From contig NZ_JAGPYK010000003.1 of NCBI RefSeq assembly GCF_018070045.1, forward strand, positions 124,001 through 188,000: a stretch of DNA of 64,000 nt, written 5' to 3'. Positions within the stretch are counted from its first letter, which is position 1. Each line of letters opens with the position of its first letter. A program made the translations under genes and the position numbers. Of the stretch, positions 8,651 to 17,972 are shown piece by piece. The notes under the pieces are model-generated. The model did not search any database. It was given only the letters and a program-made list of their open reading frames with translations, and had not been told where the DNA came from. Source of the DNA: Micromonospora sp. U21. GTDB lineage: Bacteria; Actinomycetota; Actinomycetes; Mycobacteriales; Micromonosporaceae.

Positions 8651-9868
8651 TCAGCGGTCGGCGTACGCCGATCGGCGCTCGGTGTCGGCAGCCCCGCTCC
8701 GCTGGCGCGGCAGGGCGGGAGCAGACCCGGCGTCGGCGGTCTCGGCGTCGCCCGACCCGGCCTCGACCTGCGGCGGACGGCGGCGGCGCGCCCACCGGCG
8801 CATCATCGGCGTCTCCACGTAGCGGTGCAGCAGCCCGGCGAGGAGCAGGGTCACCAGCAGGAAGCCGAGCACCACCGCGGGCCCCCGCCAGCCGGTGAAG
8901 CCGACACCCCAGTACCCGGTCCAGCGCAGCACGGTCGTCATCACCAGGACGTGCACCAGGTAGAAGGCGAACGACACCTCCCCCAGCCACACCAGCGGGC
9001 GCGATCGCCACGGTGAGCGCTGGCCACGCACGTCAGCGTCCGCGGCAGCGGTGATGACCAACAGGTACGCCACCGCGAGCAGGGTGGTCCACAGCTCGGC
9101 GCGGATCCACTGCGCGGCGACCACCCAGGTGACCACGAAGATCACGCTGGCCCCGGCCAGCCCGGGCCCCCGCCAACTGCCCCGACGCATCAGCTCGGCC
9201 GCCGCCGCGCCCATCCAGAACTCCAGCGACCGCACCGGCGGGAAGATCTGGGTGAACCACCACCGGCTGTCCTCAGGTACCAGGGCCTGGGCCGGCCAGA
9301 GCGCGAGGATCAGCAGCGGCACCGCGATGACCAGCGTCCAGAGCAGCGCTGGCCGGGCCCGGCGCAGCAGCGGCAGCGCCAACGGCAGGCAGAGGTAGAA
9401 GAAGAACTCGCAGGACAGCGACCAGCTCACCGTGTTGACGCTGTAGAACCATCCGGGCCGCGGGTCCCACGCCTGGAGCAGCAGCAGGTTCTCCAGACCG
9501 GCGGCCGGGGAGATCGGATCGGCGAACCAGAGGGCGACCAGCAGCGCGGCTGCCCACAGCACCAGGTGGTTCGGGTAGATCTTGGCGACCCGCCGTCGCC
9601 AGAAGTCCCGCCGGCGCTGACCGGGACGGGCCGACCAGACCAGCACGAAGCCGCTGAGGATGAAGAAGAACTGCACCCCGGACAGGCCCAGGGTGAACAG
9701 CGCGTCGACCACCGCCCGGTAGTCCGGCTCGGCGACGATGCGCATGGTCCCGGCGTGGAAACCGAACACGAGCAACGCGGCGATCCACCGCAGCCCGGTC
9801 AATGAGGGCAGCCGGTTCCCCAGGCCAGCGGTCGGAGCGCCACGACCGGCAGGTGCGGCGACGGTCAT
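8651..9868 (-). CDS. Acyltransferase 3 family membrane protein (OafA/YrhL-like)
   Basis: 405-residue integral membrane protein with about ten hydrophobic segments. The family's N-terminal R-X10-H motif is present as RWIAALLVFGFH (Arg27, His38), followed by FFFILSGFVL, the FWRRRVAKIYP loop, and SWSLSCEFFFYL. Such enzymes O-acetylate (or otherwise acylate) cell-surface polysaccharide or peptidoglycan, taking acyl groups across the membrane. There is no C-terminal SGNH domain, only a charged tail of ~45 residues. It is divergent from the pyruvyltransferase gene, which opens the second glycan block, so it probably decorates the same polymer. Confidence 0.88.
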   Translation of the reverse strand: MTVAAPAGRGAPTAGLGNRLPSLTGLRWIAALLVFGFHAGTMRIVAEPDYRAVVDALFTLGLSGVQFFFILSGFVLVWSARPGQRRRDFWRRRVAKIYPNHLVLWAAALLVALWFADPISPAAGLENLLLLQAWDPRPGWFYSVNTVSWSLSCEFFFYLCLPLALPLLRRARPALLWTLVIAVPLLILALWPAQALVPEDSRWWFTQIFPPVRSLEFWMGAAAAELMRRGSWRGPGLAGASVIFVVTWVVAAQWIRAELWTTLLAVAYLLVITAAADADVRGQRSPWRSRPLVWLGEVSFAFYLVHVLVMTTVLRWTGYWGVGFTGWRGPAVVLGFLLVTLLLAGLLHRYVETPMMRRWARRRRPPQVEAGSGDAETADAGSAPALPRQRSGAADTERRSAYADR

Positions 9869-10156
9869 GCCGGGCTCGCGATCGACGGCCGGCTCCCCAA
9901 CATGCGCGTCTCCTCCGTCGACCTCGCCGGACGGCTTCGCGAGCGCGTCCGACGGCGGGCCGCGGTCCCGGCGCCGCCCCGACCGGGCACCCTACCGGCG
10001 GCGGTCGGCACCCGCCACCTCGCCGAGGGTGACGCTCGGGTTTGTTCCGGCTGACTCGTGTCCTAATATTCCGGGACCCGGAGGTGACGGCGCGCCCGCC
10101 TATCCAGGCCTGGGCGGCGCTGTGCCCCGGCGCCAGCAGACGAGAGGTGGAGCCCC

Positions 10157-11482
10157 ATGCACCAGCGGATTCTGATGCGGGCGAAGAAGGGTCCCTTCGA
10201 CGTCTACTCCCCCGAGGAGGCGTTCGAGGGCAACTGGATCGGGGAGAACAACGGCAACCTGGTGTTCAGCCACGCCGCGCACAAGATCCTGCGTACCAGC
10301 ACCGCCGAGATCACCTCGACCGGCTTCAAGGTCGACCTGCGTGACGCCGACCGCATCAACGAGCAGTACGACGTCTACGTCATCCCGCTGGCCAACGCGT
10401 TCCGCCGCAGTTACGCGCACCGCATCGAGGCGATGACCAAGCTGGTCGAGCGGTTGAAGATCCCGGTGGTGGTGCTGGGGGTGGGCGTACAGACCAATGT
10501 CGCGGGCGACCGGGAGTACCTGCGCCCGATCGACGATGTGGTCAGCCGGTTCGTCCGGGCGGTGCTCAACCGCTCGCACAGCATCGGCGTGCGGGGCGAG
10601 ATCACCGAGGGCTACCTGCGTACGTTGGGCTTCTCGGCGGTCGACGTGATCGGCTGCCCGTCGATGTTCCTGCACGGCGACACCCTCGGGGTGGAGAAGG
10701 GCAAGACGGCGCTGGAGCCGCACGATCGGGTCGCCCTGACCGTCTCGCCGTACGTGAAGTCCATGGGGAAGATCATCGCTGGGCACCAGCAGCGCTACCC
10801 CAACCTGCGCTACCTCCCGCAGGACCTGAAGACCCTGGGCACCCTGCTCTACGGCGACGCCCCGGAGGACCGGGGAAAGACCGGCAGCATCCCGATCCAC
10901 ACCTCGCATCCGCTGTTCACCGAGGACAAGGTGCGGATGTTCCTCGACCCGTGGACCTGGATGGACTATCTCGCCGGCTTCGACTTCGCCTTCGGCACCC
11001 GCATCCACGGCACCATCACGGCGCTGATCGCCGGTACGCCCGGGTTCCTGTTCGCGCACGACTCGCGCACCCTGGAGCTGGCCCGCTACTTCGACATCCC
11101 GCACCGGGTGATGAAGGACGTTCCGGCCGACGTCGACGCCGCCGACCTGTACGAGGAGGCCGACTACACGGCGTTGAACAACGGTCACAAGGCCCGGTAC
11201 GCCACCATGCTCTCCTTCCTGACCAAGCACGATCTCGGCAACTCGTTCGCCGACGGCGACAGCGCCGGTCGCTTCGACGCGCAGGTCCGGGCCACCGCCT
11301 TCCCGCCCGCCGTACGCCCGGCCGCCGCCACCTCGACGGAGGAGCTTCTGGCCCGGGTGCAGTGGCTGCACGACCGCAACGGTGAGCTGCGGCGCGACCT
11401 TGAGACGATGGAGGAGCAGCGGCTGCGGGCCCGGGTCCGGCGAGCCGTGCGTGAGCCGGTGCGCCGCATCCTCAACCGTTAA
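10157..11482 (+). CDS. Polysaccharide pyruvyl transferase family protein
   Basis: 441 residues starting at ATG with GGTGGAG upstream. The diagnostic block GTRIHGT...ALIAGTP lies near residues 280-294, and a Rossmann-like GVGVQ...IGVRGE...GCPS pattern precedes it in the first half. Family members transfer a pyruvyl ketal from PEP to sugars in cell-surface glycans, such as secondary wall polymers and teichuronic-type chains. The last ~60 residues form a basic, probably amphipathic helix, a tail also common in actinobacterial glycosyltransferases. It heads the plus-strand block continuing through a GT2, pseH and pseI. The acceptor sugar is unknown. Confidence 0.85.
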   Translation: MHQRILMRAKKGPFDVYSPEEAFEGNWIGENNGNLVFSHAAHKILRTSTAEITSTGFKVDLRDADRINEQYDVYVIPLANAFRRSYAHRIEAMTKLVERLKIPVVVLGVGVQTNVAGDREYLRPIDDVVSRFVRAVLNRSHSIGVRGEITEGYLRTLGFSAVDVIGCPSMFLHGDTLGVEKGKTALEPHDRVALTVSPYVKSMGKIIAGHQQRYPNLRYLPQDLKTLGTLLYGDAPEDRGKTGSIPIHTSHPLFTEDKVRMFLDPWTWMDYLAGFDFAFGTRIHGTITALIAGTPGFLFAHDSRTLELARYFDIPHRVMKDVPADVDAADLYEEADYTALNNGHKARYATMLSFLTKHDLGNSFADGDSAGRFDAQVRATAFPPAVRPAAATSTEELLARVQWLHDRNGELRRDLETMEEQRLRARVRRAVREPVRRILNR

Positions 11483-11571
11483 CCCTTTGCTGTAGGGCTG
11501 TTCAGGCGGCCCACGCTCGTGCGCCACGTGAGGTTCCGAGGCCGTCCATCCGCGTCGTCAATGGTGACGAG

Positions 11572-12708
11572 GTGGTCTTCGAGCCGACGCACGCCCCGCT
11601 GCTGAGTATCGTCGTGCCGGTCTACGGCGTCGAGGCGTACCTGTACCAGTGCCTGGAATCGATCCGGGCCGACATCCCGGCAGGTGAGGCGGGGGCGGTC
11701 GAGTTGATCGCCGTCGACGACGCCTCCCCCGACGGCTGCCCGGCGATGCTGCGCTCGTACGCCGCGGGTCGGGTCGGCGTTCGCGTCGTGCACCTGACCA
11801 ACAACGTGGGTCTGGGGCTGGCCCGCAACGCCGGTCTCGACGTGGCCACCGGGCGGTACGTCTGGTTCGTCGACAGCGACGACTGGCTGCCGCCCGCGAC
11901 GCTTTCCGCGGTGCTCGACCGGCTGCGCCGGCATGAGCCCGACGTGCTGATGCTCGACCACCTCCGGGTGCACGAAGACCGCCGGCGCGAGGTCGACGCG
12001 AGCAGCCACCTGCTGCGCGGCGTGACCGGCGTGGTCCATCTCGCCGAGCAGCCGCAGTTGCTGCGGGTGCAGCACACCGCGTGGAACAAGGTCGTCCGCC
12101 GGGCCTTCCTGGACGAGCTGGGGCTGCGGTTCTTCCCCGGGTGGTACGAGGACATCCCGTTCAGCCACCCGCTGCTGATCGGCGCCGAGAAGATCTCCGT
12201 GCTGGATCGGGTCTGCTACCTGTACCGGCAGGGCCGGCAGGGTGCGATCACCTCCACCCGCAGCGGCCGGCACTTCGACGCCTTCGACCAGTACGAGCGG
12301 CTGATGGAGTGGGTGGGGCGTCACCACCCCGACGAGCGGCTCCGGGCCGAGCTGTTCCAGCTGATGGTGAACCACTACCTGGTGGTGGCGGGCAACGACG
12401 ACCGGCTGCATCCGCACCTGCGGCGCGCCTTCTTCCGCCGGGTGGCCGAGCACTACCGCCGGTACCTGCCGGCTGGCGGCTACCCGTTGCCGGACGGGGT
12501 CGCCGGCCTCAAGCACCGCCTGGTCGGGCGGAACGACTACCTCGCGTACGCGGCGCTGCGCCAGGCCCACCGGGTGGCCGGCCGGGTACTGGGTGCCCGG
12601 GCCGGAACGTCGTCCGACCCGCCCGCCGAGGACGCGCTGGCGGCCGCGTCGGCGGGCGATCCGGCGGCGGCGCCGAAGGAGCCGCGTGCGCTGGCGGGTC
12701 GCGGATGA
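11572..12708 (+). CDS. Family 2 glycosyltransferase (GT-A)
   Basis: 378 residues with the canonical GT2 start LLSIVVPVYGVEAYLYQCLESI, DDASPDG near residues 49-55 for nucleotide binding, NVGLGLARN, and FVDSDDWL near 98-105 as the DxD-type metal site. The C-terminal half resembles TagF/CDP-glycerol-adjacent GT2 domains found in teichoic-acid loci, with an Ala/Pro-rich tail. The start is uncertain: GTG at 11572 is used, but only a weak GACGAG ribosome site is seen and the core motif begins at residue 9. The stop overlaps the pseH start (ATGA), so it is translationally coupled to nonulosonate genes and likely transfers within that polymer. Confidence 0.85.
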   Translation: MVFEPTHAPLLSIVVPVYGVEAYLYQCLESIRADIPAGEAGAVELIAVDDASPDGCPAMLRSYAAGRVGVRVVHLTNNVGLGLARNAGLDVATGRYVWFVDSDDWLPPATLSAVLDRLRRHEPDVLMLDHLRVHEDRRREVDASSHLLRGVTGVVHLAEQPQLLRVQHTAWNKVVRRAFLDELGLRFFPGWYEDIPFSHPLLIGAEKISVLDRVCYLYRQGRQGAITSTRSGRHFDAFDQYERLMEWVGRHHPDERLRAELFQLMVNHYLVVAGNDDRLHPHLRRAFFRRVAEHYRRYLPAGGYPLPDGVAGLKHRLVGRNDYLAYAALRQAHRVAGRVLGARAGTSSDPPAEDALAAASAGDPAAAPKEPRALAGRG

Positions 12709-13208
12709 CGGAACCGCTCCGCCCGGCCGACGACGGTGACCTGCACCGGATGCTGCGCTGGCGCAACCACCCGCAGGTACGGATGGTGAGCCTGACCCGG
12801 CACGAGATCAGCCTGGTGGAGCACACCGCATGGTGGGCGCGCGTCCGCGCCGACCCCGACCGGCGGGTGCTGGTGCACCTGCACGAGGGCGTCCCGTCCG
12901 GGGTGGTCACCTTCTCCGGCGTCACCTCGCCCGAGCGGGCCCTCACCTGGGGCTTCTACCTGGACATCGCCGGGCTGGACGCGCGGGCCGAGCTGTTGCC
13001 GGCGTGGCTGTCGTTGGAGCGCGCCGGGATCGCGTACGCCTTCGACGTCCTCGGGGCACGGACGCTCGGAGGCGAGACGCTGGCCACCAACCGGCCGGTG
13101 CTGGCGCTGCACCGGCGCTTCGGATTTCGCGTCGTCCGGCAGTACGAGCAGGACGTCGACGGCAGACCGCACCAGGTGGTGTGGACGGAAATGAGCAGAG
13201 GAACATGA
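12705..13208 (+). CDS. pseH: PseH-like N-acetyltransferase (GNAT)
   Basis: 167 residues. The start overlaps the GT2 stop (ATGA). The early block LRWRNHPQVRMVSL...HTAWW is characteristic of the PseH/SpsD subfamily of GNAT enzymes. The acetyl-CoA region continues through GFYLDIAGLDARAE, and the C-terminal LATNRPVLALHRRFGF is typical of the fold. In pseudaminic acid synthesis this step N-acetylates C4 of UDP-4-amino-4,6-dideoxy-AltNAc using acetyl-CoA. The stop overlaps the next ATG (pseI). Chain length matches the family. An alternative acyl donor, for instance from the ACP module next door, cannot be excluded. Confidence 0.85.
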   Translation: MTEPLRPADDGDLHRMLRWRNHPQVRMVSLTRHEISLVEHTAWWARVRADPDRRVLVHLHEGVPSGVVTFSGVTSPERALTWGFYLDIAGLDARAELLPAWLSLERAGIAYAFDVLGARTLGGETLATNRPVLALHRRFGFRVVRQYEQDVDGRPHQVVWTEMSRGT

Positions 13209-14251
13209 CAATCAAGATCGGACCGCACGCGGTCGGCGCCGGGGAGCGGCCGTTCGTGGTCGCGGAGATGTCCGGCAACCACAACGGCAACCTGGACCGG
13301 GCGCTGGCCATCGTGGACGCGGTGGCCGCGAGCGGTGCGCACGCGTTGAAGCTGCAGACGTACCGGCCGGACACCATCACCATCGACGTCGACGCGCCGG
13401 CGTTCCGGATCTCCGACGGGCACGACCTGTGGGGCGGTGAGCGGCTCTGGCAGCTCTTCGAGCGGGCCCACACACCGTACGAGTGGCACGGCCCGATCTT
13501 CGAGCGGGCCCGCCAGCACGGTCTGACCGTCTTCTCCTCCCCCTTCGACCACACCGCCGTGGAGCTGCTGGAGGAGCTGGGCGCACCGGCGTACAAGATC
13601 GCCTCTTCGGAGCTGGTGGACCTGCCACTGATCCGGCTCGTGGCGAGCACCGGCAAGCCGATGGTCATCTCGACCGGCATGGCCACCGTGGGTGAGATCG
13701 ACGCGGCCGTGCGAGCGGCCCGAGAGGGTGGCGCCGGCGGCATCGTGCTGCTGGCCTGCACCGCGTCCTACCCGGCGCCGCCGCAGGACAGCAACCTGCG
13801 CCGGCTGCCCGTGCTGGCCGACGCCTTCGGTCTTCCGGTGGGGCTCTCCGACCACACGCCGGGCATCGGCGTGCCGGTCGCCTCGGTGGCGCTCGGCGCC
13901 TGCCTGATCGAGAAGCACGTGACACTGCGCCGGGCCGACGGCGGCGTCGACTCCGACTTCTCGCTGGAGCCGGACGAGCTGGCCGCGCTCACCGTCGAGT
14001 CGGAGCGGGCCTTCGCGGCGCTGGGCGGCACGACGATCGGGCCGACCCCGACCGAGCGGGAGGGGCTGCGGTTCCGCCGGTCCCTGTTCGTGGTCGCCGA
14101 CGTGCGCGCCGGCGACCCGGTCACCGCCGCCAACGTCCGCTCCATCCGGCCGGCGGGCGGGCTCCCCCCGGCCGACCTCGACCGGGTTCTCGGTCGCACC
14201 TTCACCCGCGACGTGCCGCGCGGTACGCCGCTGGCCTGGGACCTGATCTGA
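13205..14251 (+). CDS. pseI: Pseudaminic acid synthase (NeuB family)
   Basis: 348 residues. The NeuB hallmark MSGNHNG is at residues 22-28, LKLQTY near 49-54, FSSPFD near 105, KIASSEL, and a CTASYPAP segment. The C-terminal ~60 residues form a SAF (antifreeze-like) domain (RRSLFVVADVRAGDPVT). The enzyme condenses PEP with the free 2,4-diacetamido-2,4,6-trideoxy-altrose to give the nine-carbon acid. Legionaminate or sialate synthase is the alternative; the pseB/pseC/pseG partners favour pseudaminate. The start overlaps the pseH stop. Transcription ends at a strong shared terminator 14 bp downstream. Confidence 0.92.
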   Translation: MTIKIGPHAVGAGERPFVVAEMSGNHNGNLDRALAIVDAVAASGAHALKLQTYRPDTITIDVDAPAFRISDGHDLWGGERLWQLFERAHTPYEWHGPIFERARQHGLTVFSSPFDHTAVELLEELGAPAYKIASSELVDLPLIRLVASTGKPMVISTGMATVGEIDAAVRAAREGGAGGIVLLACTASYPAPPQDSNLRRLPVLADAFGLPVGLSDHTPGIGVPVASVALGACLIEKHVTLRRADGGVDSDFSLEPDELAALTVESERAFAALGGTTIGPTPTEREGLRFRRSLFVVADVRAGDPVTAANVRSIRPAGGLPPADLDRVLGRTFTRDVPRGTPLAWDLI

Positions 14252-14264
14252 GCCCTGATCCGCG

Positions 14265-14300
14265 ACGACGGGCCCGGTCCTGAGGGACCGGGCCCGTCGT
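14265..14300. terminator. Perfect 16-bp bidirectional terminator between pseI and the luxC-like gene
   Basis: ACGACGGGCCCGGTCC (14265-14280), loop TGAG, then its exact complement (14285-14300). It lies between convergent stops (14251 plus strand, 14315 minus strand), so it can end both transcripts. Confidence 0.85.
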
Positions 14301-14314
14301 GTCGTGGCGGGCGG

Positions 14315-15538
14315 TCAGCCGTCGACGCTGACCAGCCGGACGAACTCGCGCAGCAGGTCGTAGCCGTCCCAGACCGGGGCGAAATTGAGCGCCGCTCCGA
14401 ACGGCACGATCCGGTCGATGCCCCGGCCCCCCAGCTCCCGGGCGAACCCGACCAGCTCGGCCGGGTCGAACCCGAAGTGGGTCAGCGTCTGGTCCCGCCG
14501 GCGCAGGAACGGCACCAGTTCCGCCAGCTCCGCGATCGTGACGAAGCCGAACGTGCCGGTGCCGAGCCACTCCCGAGGCACCGCGGCCGGCGTGGCCAGC
14601 TCCAGCGTCGCCACCAGGTTGTCGGGGAAGGTCATGCGGGACACTTCCCCGTCGGCGGCCAGCCCGTACGACCCGACCCGCTTCTCCACCGCCATCGCCG
14701 CGTCCACGTCCGAGCCCCGATCCCGGGCCGCGACGCCGAGCAGCGCGACGAACTCGGCCCGTACGGCATCAGCGCGCGCGGCGTCGCCGACCAGGAACAC
14801 CGCCCGCGGCGACGAGCACGCCGCCTGGTCGAACCAGTAGGCGTCGTTGGCGAACTTCGCCACCGCGTCCCGCCGGGCGGCGACCGTGGCGGCCTCCCAG
14901 CCGGCCACCGACAGCACCGCGAAGGACGACCGGTCCGGGAACGTGAGGTCGCGGGCCGCCGGAGCCAACGGGTGCCGCCGGACCGCCGTCACCGCCCGGT
15001 CGCCGCCCCAGATGACCCGGACGTCGCAGTCGGCGCTGAGCCGGGCGGTCACCGCGTCGTCGTGACCGTAGGTGACCATGCGCTGGGTCCGGGCGACCAC
15101 CGGGTCCGCCTCGGCGAGGCTGTCGTTCAACACCTCGAGTATCGCGTCGGCGGCCGCCGCCGAACGGGGCGAGACGCGGACGACGTTGATGTTGCCGGCC
15201 AGCGCGGCCAGCGCCCAGGAGTAGACGAAGATGGTGTCCACGTTGGCCGGTGGGACGTGGAACACCACGCCCCGGGGAAAGGCCAGCAACCGCTCGTCGA
15301 GGCCGGCGCGCAGCCGCTCCAACCCGCGCAGCAGTTCCCGACGGCGCAGGAAGAAGCCGAGTGAGCCGAGCTCCGGGTGCCGCCGGGCCAGGGCCGGGGT
15401 CAGCAGGCGGCGCGACACGGCGGTCAGGAAGTCCATGATCCGCTCGTCACCGACAGCCAGCGGCATCGCCGGGGGCGGCGGCACCAACTCGTCCACCGAC
15501 AGCTCCGGCCCCGCCGGGAAGCGCATCCGAACCGTCAT
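14315..15538 (-). CDS. Acyl-CoA/acyl-protein reductase, LuxC-like
   Basis: 407 residues from the ATG at 15538, chosen because it overlaps the LuxE-like stop (ATGA). The aldehyde-dehydrogenase-type catalytic cysteine is likely Cys241 in YWFDQAACSSP, the LuxC family signature. Upstream blocks VFHVPPANVDTIFVYSW and AGNINVVRVSPR match the NADPH-binding region. In the bioluminescence complex LuxC reduces an acyl group delivered by LuxE to an aldehyde. No luciferase genes are present, so the aldehyde or thioester must serve something else, plausibly decoration of the surface sugar. It is last in a five-gene minus-strand operon embedded in the pse locus. Confidence 0.87.
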   Translation of the reverse strand: MTVRMRFPAGPELSVDELVPPPPAMPLAVGDERIMDFLTAVSRRLLTPALARRHPELGSLGFFLRRRELLRGLERLRAGLDERLLAFPRGVVFHVPPANVDTIFVYSWALAALAGNINVVRVSPRSAAAADAILEVLNDSLAEADPVVARTQRMVTYGHDDAVTARLSADCDVRVIWGGDRAVTAVRRHPLAPAARDLTFPDRSSFAVLSVAGWEAATVAARRDAVAKFANDAYWFDQAACSSPRAVFLVGDAARADAVRAEFVALLGVAARDRGSDVDAAMAVEKRVGSYGLAADGEVSRMTFPDNLVATLELATPAAVPREWLGTGTFGFVTIAELAELVPFLRRRDQTLTHFGFDPAELVGFARELGGRGIDRIVPFGAALNFAPVWDGYDLLREFVRLVSVDG

Positions 15539-16584
15539 GACCGACCTCCGACGTAGGTGTCGCTGCAACCGCGGGCTTCGGCGCGGGGCAGCCGGCCCAG
15601 GACGCTGAACCGCTTGCCCGGCCAGTGGCCGTCGTCGACACCGTGCACCACCCCGAGGTCCTCGGTGAGCAGCACGTTGCCCGGGTACGAGGTCGGCAGG
15701 GTGCTCAGCACCTCGATCACGCCCGGTGTGCCGACCGGCGCCTCCCGCCAGGTCACCGGGTCGCGGACGATGACGTCGGCGAAGTCCGGGCAGTAGAGCG
15801 AGCCGCCCTCCGGGCCCTCCAGGAAGACGGTGCCGATCTGCTCGACCATCCCGTAGAAGTTGTGGATCCGGGTCAGGCCGGTGTCCGCACCGAGGCGGCG
15901 CCGGAACTCGGCGTTGTCCACGGCCTGGTCGGCGAGCTTCTTCCAGCCGCCGGAGTGCACCAGGATCCCCTGGGACAGGTCGAGGCCGTGGTCGCGGGCC
16001 ACCTCGTAGAGGTAGCGCCAGACCATGAACGTGAAGCCGAAGACGAGGAACGGCGAGCCCCCGTGCCGGCCGAGGAACTCCTTGAGGGCGGCCACGTCCG
16101 GCCGGTCGTCGGCGTCGAGCAGCCAGAGGTGGTCGCGGCCGAAGTTCACCATGCCGAGCGCCCCCGCGCCCCGGGCGGAGTAGGAGCGCCGGTCACCGAC
16201 CACCCCGGAGCGGTCCACCACGACCATCGGCAGCCGCCGCGGTCCGAGCACCGTGCCGAGTGTGCGGGCCAGCATCCGGGACTGGGTGGCCGCGGCCGCC
16301 CGGTCCAGGTGGATCCGGCTGACCTCGCCGGTGGTGCCGCTGGAGGTGAGCACCCGGATCACCTCGTCGTCGGGCACACTGGACAGCTTGCGGGTCTTGA
16401 ACAACCGCACCGGCAACCAGGGCAGGTCGGCCAGCGTCGCCGGCTCACCGTCCTGGTCGAGGGCGTCCAGGATCCGGGCGTACGGCGGGCAGTGGCGCCG
16501 GTGGTGTCCCAGCAGCTCGACCAGCTCGCCGCGCAACCGTTCCTCCTTCTCCGGATGGGTGAGGGTGAACACATCGGTCAGCAC
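15535..16584 (-). CDS. Acyl-protein synthetase, LuxE-like
   Basis: 349 residues from a GTG at 16584; its GGAGGAAC ribosome site lies inside the end of the AMP-ligase gene (7-bp overlap). An adenylation P-loop SSGTTGE occurs at residues 81-87, HSGGWKKL and YGMVEQIG follow, and the C-terminus has GRLPRAEARGCSDTY with Cys340. That cysteine corresponds to the conserved LuxE site that receives the acyl group before passing it to LuxC. Family members activate a carboxylic acid with ATP. Coupling with the LuxC-like gene by ATGA overlap indicates a complex. Confidence 0.87.
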   Translation of the reverse strand: MLTDVFTLTHPEKEERLRGELVELLGHHRRHCPPYARILDALDQDGEPATLADLPWLPVRLFKTRKLSSVPDDEVIRVLTSSGTTGEVSRIHLDRAAAATQSRMLARTLGTVLGPRRLPMVVVDRSGVVGDRRSYSARGAGALGMVNFGRDHLWLLDADDRPDVAALKEFLGRHGGSPFLVFGFTFMVWRYLYEVARDHGLDLSQGILVHSGGWKKLADQAVDNAEFRRRLGADTGLTRIHNFYGMVEQIGTVFLEGPEGGSLYCPDFADVIVRDPVTWREAPVGTPGVIEVLSTLPTSYPGNVLLTEDLGVVHGVDDGHWPGKRFSVLGRLPRAEARGCSDTYVGGRS

Positions 16585-17972
16585 TGTTCCTCCAGCGCGC
16601 GGTAGTCGGGCTTGCCGGCGGGCGTCAGCGGCAGCGCGTCGACGCTCCGCACCTGGACGCCGGACGAGTGGGTGCCCAGCGCCGCCGCGACCTCGGTGCG
16701 GATCCGGGCGAGCCGGTCCGCGTCGGCCCCCTCGGCCACCACCACCAGCCGGTCCACCCCGGCGATCGCGGCGAGTGGACCGTGGTGGCCGAGCGACCGT
16801 TCCACGTCGTCGAGGTTGACCCGGACGCCGAACACCTTGGCGATCCGCTTGATCCGGCCGGTGACGAACAGGAAGCCCTCCGGGTCCAGCCGTCCCAGGT
16901 CGCCGGTGGCCAGCGTGCCGCCCAGCTCGTCCGGGCGGGCCAGGTCGGCGGCGCTCTCGGCGTAGCCCATCATCACGTTGGGTCCGCGATAGACGATCTC
17001 GCCCACCCGGGCGGCCCCGGTGGTCTCCGCGCCGTCGTCGGTACGGATCGACACCGTGCCGCCGGGCACCGGCAGGCCGACCGAGCCGAGCTTCGCCGGC
17101 AACCGGTCGGACGGCAGGACGGTCATCCGGGCGGTCGCCTCGGTCTGCCCGTACATCACGAAGAACCGACCCTCGACCTCGGTCATCCGGCCGTGGAAGT
17201 CGGTCACCAGGTCGGGGTGCAGCCGGCCGCCGGCCTGGGTGAGCGTCCGCAGCCGCTCGTACCGGCCGGGTGCGAAGCGCAGCCGGCGCAGCATCTCGTA
17301 CTGGTAGGGCACGGCGGCGAGCGAGGTGACCCGGTGCCGGTCGACCGCGGACCAGAAGTCGCGGGAGGTGAGGCCGGAGCGTTCCAGCAGCACGGTGGCG
17401 CCGGCGTGCAGGTGGCTGGTGAGCACCGAGAGCCCGTAGGTGTAGTGCAGCGGCAGGGTGGTCGGCGCCACCTCGTCGCCGTCGAGGCCCAGTGCGGTGG
17501 CGATAGCCGCGGCGTTGGCCCGCACGGCCGAGCGGGACAGCCGGACCAGCTTGGGGTTGCCGGTCGAGCCCGACGTGGTGAGCAGCAGGGCCAGGTCCGG
17601 GTGCGGGGTGGGACCGGCGGGCCCGGTGCGCCGCCAGGCCGGGCCCGGCCCGACCGCTGCCGCCCGGTAGCCGTCCGGCGGCGTCGGGTGCGTCAGCAGC
17701 AGGGCCGGGCGGAACCGGTCGACCAGGTCCCGCAGCGTGGCCGCGGGGATCTGTGGATCGAGCAGCGCCACCGGGCGGCCCGCCTGCCAGGCGGCGAGGA
17801 CGCGCACCACGGCGTCGATGTCGGCGGGCACGGTGGCGAAGACGACGCCCGGAGGTTCCCGGTCGAGCGACGCCGCGAGGTCGGCGACCCGGGCGGCGAG
17901 GTCGGGGCCACCAAGTTGCCGTCCGGTGCCCGCGTCCACCAGCCGGGCGTCGGCGTGCAGGAGGTCGCTCAC
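16578..17972 (-). CDS. AMP-dependent acyl/acyl-carrier-protein ligase
   Basis: 464 residues from the GTG at 17972, which overlaps the SDR stop (GTGA). ANL-superfamily motifs are clear: TSGSTGNPK at 133-141, PLHYTYGLS, YGQTEATARM near 270, GDLGRLDPEGFLFVTGR, KVFGVRVNLDDVE and the C-terminal catalytic Lys in PLTPAGKPDY. It activates a carboxylic acid as acyl-AMP and transfers it to CoA or, more likely here, to the small carrier protein two genes upstream. The short N-terminal half resembles stand-alone carrier-loading ligases rather than long-chain acyl-CoA synthetases. The acid is unknown. Confidence 0.87.
   Translation of the reverse strand: MSDLLHADARLVDAGTGRQLGGPDLAARVADLAASLDREPPGVVFATVPADIDAVVRVLAAWQAGRPVALLDPQIPAATLRDLVDRFRPALLLTHPTPPDGYRAAAVGPGPAWRRTGPAGPTPHPDLALLLTTSGSTGNPKLVRLSRSAVRANAAAIATALGLDGDEVAPTTLPLHYTYGLSVLTSHLHAGATVLLERSGLTSRDFWSAVDRHRVTSLAAVPYQYEMLRRLRFAPGRYERLRTLTQAGGRLHPDLVTDFHGRMTEVEGRFFVMYGQTEATARMTVLPSDRLPAKLGSVGLPVPGGTVSIRTDDGAETTGAARVGEIVYRGPNVMMGYAESAADLARPDELGGTLATGDLGRLDPEGFLFVTGRIKRIAKVFGVRVNLDDVERSLGHHGPLAAIAGVDRLVVVAEGADADRLARIRTEVAAALGTHSSGVQVRSVDALPLTPAGKPDYRALEEQC

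Noticed and set aside
14315..16584. Bioluminescence genes
   Set aside because: LuxC- and LuxE-like proteins are present, but there is no luxA, luxB or luxD in the window; these families occur widely outside bioluminescence.
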